Shown one piece after another: positions 26,924 through 36,771 of a stretch of 64,000 nt of DNA. A program made the translations under genes and the position numbers. Where the stretch lies: NCBI RefSeq assembly GCF_900176475.1, contig NZ_FWXX01000002.1:446560-510559 (forward strand), written 5' to 3'. The DNA comes from Tropicibacter naphthalenivorans (GTDB lineage Bacteria; Pseudomonadota; Alphaproteobacteria; Rhodobacterales; Rhodobacteraceae). Every line of letters begins with the position of its first letter. Position 1 is the first letter of the stretch. The notes under the pieces are model-generated. The model worked only from the letters and a program-made list of their open reading frames with translations. It ran no database searches and was not told the DNA's origin.

Positions 26924-28342
26924 ATGACCCAAGTCGTGACCCGCTTTGCCCCCTCGCCCACCGGCTACCTGCACATCGGCGGCGCACGCACCGCCCTGTT
27001 CAACTGGCTGTACGCCCGTGGCCGTGGCGGCAAGTTCCTGCTGCGCATCGAAGACACCGACCGCGCCCGTTCCACCCCCGAGGCGACCGCCGCCATCCTG
27101 CAAGGCATGAGCTGGTTGGGTCTGGACCACGACGGCGAGGTCATCAGCCAGTTCGAGCGCGCCGACCGTCACCGTGAGGTGGCCCTCGCGCTGCTGGAGA
27201 AAGGCGCGGCGTATAAGTGCTTTGCCACGCAGGAAGAAATCGAAGCCTTCCGCGAAAAGGCCCGCGAGGAAAAGCGCTCGACCCTGTTTCAGTCGCCTTG
27301 GCGTGACGCGGACCCGGCGACCCACCCCGATGCGCCTTACGTGATCCGTCTCAAGACCGCGCAGGACGGCGAGACGGTGATCGAGGATGAGGTGCAAGGC
27401 ACGGTCAAGATCAAGAACGACCAGCTGGACGACATGATCCTGCTGCGCTCGGACGGCACGCCGGTCTATATGCTGGCGGTTGTGGTCGACGATTACGACA
27501 TGGGCGTCACGCACGTCATTCGCGGCGATGACCACCTGAACAACGCCGCGCGCCAGATGGGGATTTACACCGCCATGGGCTGGGACTTGCCGGTTTACGC
27601 GCATATCCCGCTGATCCACGGCCCCGACGGCAAAAAGCTGTCGAAACGCCACGGCGCGCTGGGGGTCGAGGAATATCAGGCCATGGGCTACCCCGCCGCC
27701 GGCATGAGAAATTACCTCGCGCGCCTCGGTTGGAGCCACGGCGATGACGAATTCTTTACCGATGATCAGGCAAAGGAGTGGTTCGACCTTGATGGAATCG
27801 GCAAATCCCCCGCCCGGTTCGATTTCAAGAAACTGGAAAACCTGTGCGGCCAGCAGATCGCCATCGCCGACGACGCTGCGCTGCTGCAAGAAATAGAGGC
27901 ATATCTCACAGCCAGCGGTGGTGCGACGTTGGGTAGCGCGCAAAAAGACGGTTTGCTGCGGGGCATGTACTGTTTGAAGGAACGCGCAAAGACCTTCCCG
28001 GAACTACTTGAAAAGGCTCACTTTATCCTTGCGGACACGCCGTTGGAAATCGAACCCAAGGCGGCAAAGAACCTTGATACGGTATCCCGTGGTATACTGG
28101 ATGCGTTGACGCCGCATTTGCAAAATGCTAGCTGGACGCGAGACGATCTGGAGGCGGTACTGAACCGCTTTGCCGAGGATCAGGGCACCAAGTTCGGCAA
28201 GCTGGCCGGACCGATGCGCGCCGCCCTTGCGGGGCGGGCTGCGACGCCCTCGGTCTTTGACATGATGCTCGTTCTGGGCCGCGAAGAGACTATGTCTCGA
28301 CTGGCACAGGCTGCGGCCGCAGGGGATGCGGGGTCGAACTGA
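26924..28342 (+). CDS. gltX: Glutamate-tRNA ligase
   Basis: The 472-residue class I aminoacyl-tRNA synthetase charges tRNA with glutamate. The HIGH-type motif is [14 protein letters not shown] near the N-terminus and the KMSKS-type motif is [14 protein letters not shown] precedes the ATG at 26924; the long open frame upstream is antisense to comEC and not coding. Near its 3' end the codon usage is less GC-rich (about 27880-28140) than in neighbouring genes. Confidence 0.97.
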   Translation: MTQVVTRFAPSPTGYLHIGGARTALFNWLYARGRGGKFLLRIEDTDRARSTPEATAAILQGMSWLGLDHDGEVISQFERADRHREVALALLEKGAAYKCFATQEEIEAFREKAREEKRSTLFQSPWRDADPATHPDAPYVIRLKTAQDGETVIEDEVQGTVKIKNDQLDDMILLRSDGTPVYMLAVVVDDYDMGVTHVIRGDDHLNNAARQMGIYTAMGWDLPVYAHIPLIHGPDGKKLSKRHGALGVEEYQAMGYPAAGMRNYLARLGWSHGDDEFFTDDQAKEWFDLDGIGKSPARFDFKKLENLCGQQIAIADDAALLQEIEAYLTASGGATLGSAQKDGLLRGMYCLKERAKTFPELLEKAHFILADTPLEIEPKAAKNLDTVSRGILDALTPHLQNASWTRDDLEAVLNRFAEDQGTKFGKLAGPMRAALAGRAATPSVFDMMLVLGREETMSRLAQAAAAGDAGSN

Positions 28343-28373
28343 CCCAAGGCCCGATGGCCATGTGACTTGAATC

Positions 28374-28397
28374 GGCTGGGGCCCCCGCGGCCCAGCC
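28374..28397 (+). promoter_or_regulatory. Hairpin just upstream of gltA
   Basis: GGCTGGG (28374-28380) pairs with CCCAGCC (28391-28397), with extra G/C pairing in the loop. It lies between the gltX stop and the gltA ribosome-binding site and has no T-run, so it may be part of the gltA leader rather than a terminator. Confidence 0.5.
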
Positions 28398-28422
28398 AAT
28401 GGAATTTAGAGGGATGACAAGC

Positions 28423-29715
<1,293 letters not shown>

Positions 29716-29737
29716 GCTCCTTTACAGGAGAGGCGCG

Positions 29738-29766
29738 AAACCCGGTCCTTTTGGGCCGGGTTTTTT
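29738..29766 (+). terminator. Terminator of gltA
   Basis: AAACCCGG (29738-29745) pairs with CCGGGTTT (29756-29763) and runs into TTTTTT. Confidence 0.9.
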
Positions 29767-29813
29767 CTTGGGCGCAGTCCAGCACAGGCCGCAGACGCGC
29801 CACAAAGGTTAAG

Positions 29814-29839
29814 AGCTGCCCCGCCGGGGCGGCTTTTTT
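29814..29839 (+). terminator. Second + strand terminator downstream of gltA
   Basis: AGCTGCCCC (29814-29822) pairs with GGGGCGGCT (29826-29834) around a 3-base loop and is followed by T residues. It is 50 bp after the gltA terminator, so it is either a back-up or the end of a very short transcript. Confidence 0.8.
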
Positions 29840-29984
29840 CGTCTGTTTGGGGCTTGAATCCCCAGAATTGCGAATCGAAACGGGCGATTCTGGGCGTCGC
29901 CGTTCAGAATTTGGGCATCCCTGCCCCATTTTCCCCGTTCCAAACCGTGAACAATTCTTTAACAGTCGTTTTAATTGTCTCAAT

Positions 29985-30041
29985 GCGAAATGGGTTCCCT
30001 CCTGAATTGAGGCCCAAATACGGCGGAAACAATACGTTTCC
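29985..30041. promoter_or_regulatory. Shared upstream block with inverted repeat (before the 705-residue gene)
   Basis: This 57-bp block starts GCGAAAT and ends with CGGAAACAATACGTTTCC; the core GGAAAC (30025-30030) and GTTTCC (30036-30041) is an inverted repeat with a 5-base spacer. A closely similar block stands at 32304-32365 before the 249-residue gene, at a comparable distance from the start codon. It is a probable operator. The rest of the interval 29840-30128 is AT-richer leader with nothing else recognised. Confidence 0.7.
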
Positions 30042-30128
30042 ACAAAAAGGCGCGCAATTACGGCAAGTTGGAGGCATTAACGTCTCAAGCAAGTCAAATT
30101 TACGCCCCCTTTTACGAGGATCCCCACA

Positions 30129-32246
30129 ATGTCTACTGGTCAGAACACTGAAATTCTTCTTGGTTGCGATCCGCAAGTTCGTGTCGTTGTTATCGAGGAC
30201 GCTGGCGCTCTGGTTATGCAGGTCTTTGCCGAGGATCCCGCCGCCGTCGATATGGACGCGCTGTTCTTTAACCTGACCGATGACGCGGTTGCGACCAACA
30301 TCAACGTGTGGCCGGTCGTGAACGACGGCCAGAACATCACCGGCTTTGACGTGGCCGTCGGCCAGCTGGCGTCGATGGACAGCGGTGTGCAGATCCAGGA
30401 AGCCTATGACGTACGCGTTCAGTTCGGCGAATTCCCGGACACCTCCTGGGGCGACATCGACCAGGCCGGCTTTACCCTGTGGGTCGAAGGCGACGCGCCG
30501 CTGACCGCGGACAGCATCGACCTGACCAACATGACCTGCGTCGTGAACTCTGACGGGTCCGACAACACCGGCCTCGCGCTGACCGGCGGTCTGGGCAACA
30601 CCGGCGACGACACCACCATGATCTACGAAACCAGCACCGTGCTGACCGAAGATTTCAACGGTGGCTCGCATTGCGCCACCGGCAGCAACACCGTCACGCA
30701 CAACGACTGGGCGCAGACCTGGGGCGGCGAGCTGATGACCTCTGGCTGGCATGACGGCGCGGTGCAGTTGGCCCCGGTCGAAAGCGACGGCGCCGTCACC
30801 CTGTCCTTTGACATCCGCGCAGAAAACGCCTGGGCGTTTGAAAGCTCGGGCGCAGGCGCGGACCGCCTCGACGTGCAGGTCCGTCTGGACAACGGCGACT
30901 GGGTCACGCTGGACACCTTTATCGTCAACGAGCACACCGACACCTTCACCGGGTCGGAAACCGGCCAGACCTTTGGCTGCCAGTCGACCACGCTGACCTA
31001 CTCGGGCGGCGTTCTGGATGGCGTCACCGGCACCGCCGAGTTCCGCATCGTGTCCGACATCACCGCCTGCGATGAGAAAATCTACATCGACGACGTGCAG
31101 ATCACCGCGACCGAAGCCATCGAAGTGTCCCCCGAGGGCACCGTGGCCGTGGCCGAGGATGACTTCGAAGGCATCCACTACGCCAACGACTCTGACCTCG
31201 TGGACTACACCCACGACTGGGACATCCAGAACGGCGAGCTACAAACCGACGGCCGCGACGATGGCCAGATCTGGTTCGAAACCGTGGATGTAGACGGCGA
31301 CGCCGCGATCTCCATCGACGCCCGCGCCCCGCACACCGAGTACTTCGAGGACGGGGGCTGCTACGGCGACAGCCTCGATGTCTGGGCGCTGGTCGACAAC
31401 TACAACTGGGTCCACCTCGACACCTTTGTGGTCAACGCCGAAGGCACCGCGCTGGTTGGCTCCAACACCGGTCAGGAAATCACCGCCGAGAGCGACACCC
31501 TGACCTGGACCGCAGGTCTGGAAGATGCGGACAGCGTCATGCTCTACATGGACTCGAAAATCTCGGGCGCGGAAGAGGAGATCTTCTTTGACAACCTCAC
31601 CATCTCCGAGGCGGTCGACCTGCCGCTGGACGGCGACGACATTCTGACCAACGGCTCCTTCGAAAGCGGCGTCGCCGCGGGCCACGTGAACATGAACGCC
31701 TCGGTCGAGGGCTGGCAGTCCGACACCGGCATCGAAGGCTGGGGTACCGGCTTTGAACATCAGGCAGCGTCCGAAGGCCAGTCCTTTATCGAGCTGGACC
31801 GCAACGCTGACGCGCACCAGGTGGACAACATCTATCAGGACGTGCAGACCGAAGAAGGCGAGACCTACCAGCTGTCGCTGGACGTGGCGCAGCGCTTCCA
31901 CGGCGAGACCGACAGCGTCGAGATCTACTGGAACAACGAGCTGGTCGACACCGTTTCGCCCGATGGCGAAGACTGGGAAACCTTCACCGTGGACGTCACC
32001 GGCACCGGCGGTCTGGACCGTCTGGAGTTCCGCGAGCTGGCCTCCGAGAACGACTCGACCGGCCCGCTGCTGGACAACGTCTCGCTGGTTGGCGGCTCTG
32101 ACGCGGGCGATGCGACCTGCGGCCAGTACGAGGTCACCTACGACGAGCTGGTGAACAAGCAGCTGACCGACGAAGAGATCGACGCACTGCTGGGCAACAC
32201 CGACGACGAAGAAGAGGCCGACCTGGTCGACGCCGCCTTCCCGTAA
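30129..32246 (+). CDS. Large acidic, probably secreted multidomain protein of unknown function
   Basis: The 705-residue product is very rich in Asp, Glu, Thr and Gly and poor in Lys. There is no N-terminal signal peptide. An N-terminal unit (about 1-150) is followed by two tandem copies of a beta-rich domain (about 171-328 and 339-495) sharing patterns such as DNGDWVTLDTFIVN and DNYNWVHLDTFVVN, then a DUF642-like carbohydrate-binding-type domain (about 503-660, NGSFESG to LLDNVSLVG) and an acidic tail ending EEADLVDAAFP. GAGGA precedes the ATG. Composition and the C-terminal tail suggest type I secretion, but no RTX nonapeptides are present. The next gene shares the upstream block and the tail motif. 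Confidence 0.75.
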   Translation: MSTGQNTEILLGCDPQVRVVVIEDAGALVMQVFAEDPAAVDMDALFFNLTDDAVATNINVWPVVNDGQNITGFDVAVGQLASMDSGVQIQEAYDVRVQFGEFPDTSWGDIDQAGFTLWVEGDAPLTADSIDLTNMTCVVNSDGSDNTGLALTGGLGNTGDDTTMIYETSTVLTEDFNGGSHCATGSNTVTHNDWAQTWGGELMTSGWHDGAVQLAPVESDGAVTLSFDIRAENAWAFESSGAGADRLDVQVRLDNGDWVTLDTFIVNEHTDTFTGSETGQTFGCQSTTLTYSGGVLDGVTGTAEFRIVSDITACDEKIYIDDVQITATEAIEVSPEGTVAVAEDDFEGIHYANDSDLVDYTHDWDIQNGELQTDGRDDGQIWFETVDVDGDAAISIDARAPHTEYFEDGGCYGDSLDVWALVDNYNWVHLDTFVVNAEGTALVGSNTGQEITAESDTLTWTAGLEDADSVMLYMDSKISGAEEEIFFDNLTISEAVDLPLDGDDILTNGSFESGVAAGHVNMNASVEGWQSDTGIEGWGTGFEHQAASEGQSFIELDRNADAHQVDNIYQDVQTEEGETYQLSLDVAQRFHGETDSVEIYWNNELVDTVSPDGEDWETFTVDVTGTGGLDRLEFRELASENDSTGPLLDNVSLVGGSDAGDATCGQYEVTYDELVNKQLTDEEIDALLGNTDDEEEADLVDAAFP

Positions 32247-32256
32247 TTTCAGCAAG

Positions 32257-32292
32257 ACCGGCCCGGTGTTTTCGAATGCCGGGCCGTATTTA
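32257..32292 (+). terminator. Terminator of the 705-residue gene
   Basis: GGCCCGG (32260-32266) pairs with CCGGGCC (32279-32285), followed by GTATTTAT. Confidence 0.65.
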
Positions 32293-32303
32293 TGGCGAGA
32301 TTT

Positions 32304-32380
32304 GCGAAATTGGGGCGGAAACGCTCCGAATGAGGCATAGAATTGGACGGAAACAATGCGTTTCCCCAATTCATGCCTCA
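32304..32380. promoter_or_regulatory. Shared upstream block with extended palindrome (before the 249-residue gene)
   Basis: The block 32304-32365 aligns with 29985-30041 and contains CGGAAACAATGCGTTTCC. Here the inverted repeat is longer: TGAGGCAT (32331-32338), AATTGG (32341-32346) and GGAAAC (32349-32354) mirror GTTTCC (32360-32365), AATT (32368-32371) and ATGCCTCA (32373-32380), an imperfect palindrome of 50 bp. An additional CGGAAACG half-site lies at about 32316-32323. It is a probable operator of a shared regulator. Confidence 0.7.
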
Positions 32381-32465
32381 TTTCGTTTGAATTGCCCAGA
32401 TTTTGCCACAATTGGGCGACATTAAGGCATCAACAGGTGGGGGCCTGTTATACGGATGACCTAAA

Positions 32466-33215
32466 ATGAGCTTCGGTTTCTTTTCCTTCAACTGCCTGTC
32501 CTTTATCGTTTCCCACAAATCCGACGTTTGTGTCCGTATCTCTGAAACCCAAGAGGGTGCGCTGAAATGCGACCTGAAGGTTTTGGACGCAGACAAGGCC
32601 TGCTCGCTCAAGAGCTTTTCCTGCGATTTCAAAGACCCCAGCCTGGCCGATGGCCTGAAGATTGACGGCGACGACGTGTCGGGCGGCAAATGTGGCGGCA
32701 AGACCTTTGGCGACTGGGGGCGCAACAGCCACCGCGACCGCGACGAAGACCGCGATTGCGACCGGGACGGCGGGCGTCATGGCCGCCATGATCGCGACGA
32801 CCGGGATCACGACCGCCACCACGATGACACCGACCGCGACTGCGGCTCCAAGTTCGACGGCGGCGAGGAGGGCTGCAAGGAAACCAGCTTTACCATTTCG
32901 CATCCCGACTGCGCGCTGAGCGTTCAGGACCTGTGCGGCATGGACTTTGACCTTTGCGTCACCGAAGAGGGCGAAGACGACGACACCGTCCTGTGCGCCG
33001 AACTGCCCGAGGCCGAAGAGACCATCGAATTCGAACAATCCACCGAGGAAGACCCGGCCGACGAAGCCGATGATGCGGATGATGCGGATGACGCCGACGA
33101 GATCACCGCCGACGACATCCCCTATGTCGACATGACAGAGGACGAGCGCGCCGCCATGGCGCAGGCTGATGACAACGCCGCCGAAGAGGCCGACCTGCCC
33201 GACTTCCTGCTCTAA
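32466..33215 (+). CDS. Cysteine-containing acidic protein with Arg/Asp/His-rich insert, unknown function
   Basis: A 249-residue protein with no signal peptide and 13 cysteines. Residues 88-127 are almost only Arg, Asp, His and Gly (pattern RDRDEDRD, then HDRDDRDHDRHHDD). The flanking parts weakly resemble the N-terminal unit of the 705-residue protein, for example SFTISHPDCALSVQDLCGM against GFTLWVEGDAPLTADSIDL. The C-terminal third is strongly acidic, and the protein ends EEADLPDFLL, an Asp followed by hydrophobic residues as in some type I secretion signals. I do not recognise a family. A metal- or surface-binding role is possible only by composition. Confidence 0.72.
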   Translation: MSFGFFSFNCLSFIVSHKSDVCVRISETQEGALKCDLKVLDADKACSLKSFSCDFKDPSLADGLKIDGDDVSGGKCGGKTFGDWGRNSHRDRDEDRDCDRDGGRHGRHDRDDRDHDRHHDDTDRDCGSKFDGGEEGCKETSFTISHPDCALSVQDLCGMDFDLCVTEEGEDDDTVLCAELPEAEETIEFEQSTEEDPADEADDADDADDADEITADDIPYVDMTEDERAAMAQADDNAAEEADLPDFLL

Positions 33216-33222
33216 CGACAAA

Positions 33223-33243
33223 GGCCGGGTGTGATGCCCGGCC
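33223..33243. terminator. Hairpin between convergent genes
   Basis: GGCCGGG (33223-33229) pairs with CCCGGCC (33237-33243). It lies between the convergent 249-residue gene and the enoyl-CoA hydratase gene and could end either transcript; the T-run is weak on both strands. Confidence 0.5.
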
Positions 33244-33271
33244 CCCTACTCTCTCTCGTCTCTCTGACGCT

Positions 33272-34048
33272 TTAGCGCCCTTCGTATTCCGCGGGGCGCT
33301 TTTGCATAAAGGCGACCACGCCCTCTTTGAAGTCGCGGGTCTTGCCGCATTCCCCTTGCAGCCGCGCCTCGACCGCCAGCTGTTCGTCCAGCGTATTGTC
33401 GAAAGAGCCCATCATCGCCTCTTTGACGCGGGCGTAGGCTTGGGTCGGGCCGTTGGCCAGATGGGCGGCGCGGCGGGCGATGTGGGCGGCAAAGCCTTCG
33501 TCCGGGACGGTCTCATAGATCATGCCCCAATCGCAGGCCTGTTTGGCGCTGATCTTGTCGGCAAACAACGCCGCGCCCATGGCCTTGGCCAGACCGACCT
33601 GGCGCGGCAGGAACCACGTCCCGCCCGCATCAGGGATCAGGCCGATGCGCGTAAACGCCTGAAGGAAAAAGGCACTTTCGGTGGCGATCACCACGTCGGC
33701 GGCCAGCGCAAGGTTCGCCCCCGCCCCCGCTGCCGCGCCATTGACGGCGGCAATCACCGGCACCGGGCAGTCGTACATCGCCTTGAGCATGGGCACGTAT
33801 TCGTCGCGCAAAATACGCTCCAGATCGAGCTGCGTGGCATCTTCGCCGTTGCCCAGATCCTGCCCCGAGCAGAACGCCTTGCCCACGCCGGTCAGCACCA
33901 CCACCCGCGCCTCGCGCCCGCCGCGCGCCACCGCATCGGTGATCTCGGCGCGCATTTGCGTGTTGAGCGCGTTCATCACATCGGGCCGGTTCAGCGTGAC
34001 CGTGGCGATGTTGTTGTCCAGCGAATAGGTGATCGTGTCGTACTGCAT
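33272..34048 (-). CDS. Enoyl-CoA hydratase/isomerase, PaaG type
   Basis: A 258-residue crotonase-fold protein. The oxyanion-hole segments FCSGQDLGN and NGAAAGAGANLALAADVV and the stretch GLIPDAGGTWFLPRQVG resemble PaaG, the 2-(1,2-epoxy-1,2-dihydrophenyl)acetyl-CoA isomerase of phenylacetate breakdown. No other paa gene is present, so a general role in fatty acyl-CoA metabolism is equally possible. The start at 34048 has GGAGG upstream; the frame extends 24 more codons without conservation. The ccmH gene ends 126 bp upstream. Confidence 0.85.
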   Translation of the reverse strand: MQYDTITYSLDNNIATVTLNRPDVMNALNTQMRAEITDAVARGGREARVVVLTGVGKAFCSGQDLGNGEDATQLDLERILRDEYVPMLKAMYDCPVPVIAAVNGAAAGAGANLALAADVVIATESAFFLQAFTRIGLIPDAGGTWFLPRQVGLAKAMGAALFADKISAKQACDWGMIYETVPDEGFAAHIARRAAHLANGPTQAYARVKEAMMGSFDNTLDEQLAVEARLQGECGKTRDFKEGVVAFMQKRPAEYEGR

Positions 34049-34174
34049 GAAGGCCTCCCAAAGCGTTGGCCGCATGAAACACCGCGCCCGCGCAAAAGGC
34101 AAAGCGAAACGCGGCGTCACATGGGGAATGCTCTGGCGATTACTCTGGGCGGGAAACCCTTTGGCGCCCGCAGC

Positions 34175-34639
34175 TTAGCTCTTGAGGATTTCCTCAAGGC
34201 GTTTGCGTTCGTCGTCGGACAGGCCGGCCTCTGTGGGGGCGTCCGCCTTGGACCGTCGGCCCACGTAGACGATGCCCAGCCCTAGGGCGAGGATGAACAT
34301 CAACGGCCCCGCCCCCCAGAGCAGCCAGTTCCAGCCGCCGGTCGTGGGCCGGAGCAAAACGAACTCGCCATAGCGCGCGACGATGTAATCTACCGCCTCT
34401 TCGTTGGTGTCGCCCGCGGTGATCCGCTCACGCACGAGGATGCGCAGATCGCGCGCCAGCGAGGCGTTGCTTTCGTCGATGCTTTCGTTCTGGCAGACCA
34501 GACAGCGCAAGCCCGCCGAGATTTCGCGCGCCCGCGCCTCTTCCGCAGGGTCGGCGAGCATTTCGTCCGGTTGCACGGCCAAGGCCGCGCCCGGCAAAGC
34601 CAGAGAGGCAACCACGGCGAGGGTTTTTATCAGGCGCAT
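34175..34639 (-). CDS. ccmH: Cytochrome c maturation protein CcmH
   Basis: The 154-residue protein helps to keep apocytochrome c cysteines reduced for haem attachment in the periplasm. It has a signal sequence (about 1-21), the redox motif CLVC (Cys46 and Cys49, in LRCLVCQNES) and a C-terminal membrane helix (about 101-121). The start at 34639 has AAGGA 8 bases upstream; an ATG at 34660 overlaps the ccmF stop but gives a less typical start. It follows ccmF directly. Confidence 0.94.
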   Translation of the reverse strand: MRLIKTLAVVASLALPGAALAVQPDEMLADPAEEARAREISAGLRCLVCQNESIDESNASLARDLRILVRERITAGDTNEEAVDYIVARYGEFVLLRPTTGGWNWLLWGAGPLMFILALGLGIVYVGRRSKADAPTEAGLSDDERKRLEEILKS

Positions 34640-34656
34640 TGGGGCGTTTCCTTGTT

Positions 34657-36624
34657 TCATTCCGCAGGCACCGCCGAGGTCTTGGCCAATTTGCGCGCGC
34701 CTGCCGCCACGCGGTAGCGGCGGTCAGACAGGCTCAGCAAGCCGCCAAGCGCCATCAGGATCGAGCCGCCCCAGATCCAGTTTGCCAGCGGTTTGATATA
34801 AATCCGCATGACATAGCCGCCGTCATCCTGCGCATCGCCGATCACCACGTAAATGTCGCGCAGGAAGCGATAGTCGATGGACGCCTCAGTCGTGGGCATC
34901 TTGGCCACCGGGTAGTTGCGCTTTTCCGGGTAGAGATGCGCGATTTCGCCATTGTCCTGAACGACGCTGACCTCACCCATGGTCGAGAAATAGTTCGGCC
35001 CCTGCACCTGTTTGACGTCCAGCAGGGTAAATTCGTAATCGCCCACCGTCCACGGCTGGTTCAGCTGAACGGCGCGAATGTCCTCTTCCTGCCAAGCCAT
35101 CAGGCCCGCGATCCCCAGCATGGTGATGCCCAGCCCCGCGTGCGCAACCGCCTTGCCCCAATCGGCGCGCGGCAGGCGCAGCAGACGCGCGTAATCGCGG
35201 CTTTGGCCGATGCGGCTGAGCAGGTCGACCACCGCGCCCGACACCAGCCAGGCGCCAAGGAACACGCCCACCGGCCCCAGCATCGACCGCCCGCCCTGCA
35301 TGACCCAGACCAGCGCCAGCAGCGCGATCGACAGGGCAAAGGCCGGGGCGAGCGAGCGCAGCACCCGGCCCAGCTTGCCGCGTTTCCAGCCGATCATCGA
35401 CCCGATGGGCAGCAGCAGACCCAACATGACCATGAAAGGCGTAAACGCCATGTTAAAGAACGGCGCACCAACCGACAGCTTGCGATCCCAGATCATCTCG
35501 GCCACCAGCGGCCAGATCGTGCCGACAAAGACGACAAAGGCCGCGACCGCCAGCAGGATGTTGTTGGCGACCAGCGCGCTCTCGCGGCTGACCACGCTGA
35601 ACACGCCCTTGGCCTCCATCGCGCTGGCGCGGACGGCGTACAGGGTCAGCGCCCCGCCGGTAAAGAACACGAGGATCATCAAGATGAACACGCCGCGTTC
35701 CGGGTCGTTGGCGAACGCGTGGACCGAGGTCAGCACGCCCGAGCGCACGATGAATGTCCCGATGAGCGAAAAGCCAAAAGCCAAGATCGCCAGCAGCACC
35801 GTCCAGCTTTTCAAGGCTTCACGCTTTTCCACAACGATGGCGGAATGCAGCAGCGCGGCGGCAAACAGCCACGGCATAAAGGACGCGTTTTCCACCGGGT
35901 CCCAGAACCAGAAGCCGCCCCAGCCCAGCTCATAGTAGGCCCACCATGACCCCAGCGCGATGCCGATGGTCAGGAACATCCACGCCGCCAGCGTCCACGG
36001 CCGCACCCAGCGCGCCCAGGCAGCATCGACGCGCCCTTCGATCAGGGCGGCGACAGCAAAGCTGAAGCAGATGCTCAGGCCGACGTAGCCGAGGTACAAG
36101 AACGGCGGGTGAAACGCGAGACCGGGGTCCTGAAGCAGCGGGTTGAGGTCTTGGCCATCAAACGGCGGCACCGACATGCGCAGGAAGGGATTCGAGGTAA
36201 ACAGGATAAAGGCGAAAAAGGCCGCGCCAACCGACGCCTGAATCGCCAGCACCCGCGCCTTGAGCGTCGGGGGCAGATTCCCGCCAAACCAAGCGGCCAT
36301 GGCGCCGAACAGCGCGAGGATCAAAACCCACAGCAGCATCGACCCTTCGTGGTTGCCCCAAACGCCGCTGATCTTGTACAGCATCGGCTTGGCCGAATGG
36401 CTGTTCAAATAGACCAGGCGCAAAGAAAAGTCAGACACAACAAAGGCATAGGTCAGCGCCGCAAAGCTCGCCCCGACCAGAAAGAACTGCAAACTGGCGG
36501 CAGGTTCGGCCACGGCCATCCAGCCCGGCCAGCGTTTGTGCGCCCCGATCAACGGGACAACCATTTGGACGAGGCTCACCAGAAAGGCGAGGATGAGGGC
36601 GAAGTGACCGAGCTCTGTAATCAT
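34657..36624 (-). CDS. ccmF: Haem lyase CcmF
   Basis: The 655-residue polytopic membrane protein attaches haem to apocytochromes c together with CcmH. The tryptophan-rich haem-handling motif is WGGFWFWDPVENASFMPW, and a second conserved region is GVWGNHEGSMLLW. About 14-15 membrane segments and a periplasmic soluble region near the C-terminus are visible. It overlaps or abuts ccmH. The ccmE gene is not adjacent here; the lysis module lies upstream. Confidence 0.96.
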   Translation of the reverse strand: MITELGHFALILAFLVSLVQMVVPLIGAHKRWPGWMAVAEPAASLQFFLVGASFAALTYAFVVSDFSLRLVYLNSHSAKPMLYKISGVWGNHEGSMLLWVLILALFGAMAAWFGGNLPPTLKARVLAIQASVGAAFFAFILFTSNPFLRMSVPPFDGQDLNPLLQDPGLAFHPPFLYLGYVGLSICFSFAVAALIEGRVDAAWARWVRPWTLAAWMFLTIGIALGSWWAYYELGWGGFWFWDPVENASFMPWLFAAALLHSAIVVEKREALKSWTVLLAILAFGFSLIGTFIVRSGVLTSVHAFANDPERGVFILMILVFFTGGALTLYAVRASAMEAKGVFSVVSRESALVANNILLAVAAFVVFVGTIWPLVAEMIWDRKLSVGAPFFNMAFTPFMVMLGLLLPIGSMIGWKRGKLGRVLRSLAPAFALSIALLALVWVMQGGRSMLGPVGVFLGAWLVSGAVVDLLSRIGQSRDYARLLRLPRADWGKAVAHAGLGITMLGIAGLMAWQEEDIRAVQLNQPWTVGDYEFTLLDVKQVQGPNYFSTMGEVSVVQDNGEIAHLYPEKRNYPVAKMPTTEASIDYRFLRDIYVVIGDAQDDGGYVMRIYIKPLANWIWGGSILMALGGLLSLSDRRYRVAAGARKLAKTSAVPAE

Positions 36625-36724
36625 GGCCCGGTTATAGATGCAGCTTAGTTAAGGGCCAATGATTTTCCGGCCCGCGCGGTGTTCACATTGTCGCAATCAA
36701 ATCCGGTTTTACGAATACGTAAGG

Positions 36725-36749
36725 AAAAAGGGCGGGAAAGCCCCGCCCT
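36725..36749 (-). terminator. Terminator of the holin/endolysin operon
   Basis: GGGCGGG (36730-36736) pairs with CCCGCCC (36742-36748); on the - strand the stem is followed by TTTTT. Confidence 0.8.
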
Positions 36750-36771
36750 GTCTTGATCCGTTTGCCAGATT

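Noticed and set aside
29854-30276. 140-codon open frame before and inside the 705-residue gene
   Set aside because: It spans the regulatory region and the start of the real gene, has no conserved motif, and the other frame shows clear domain repeats.
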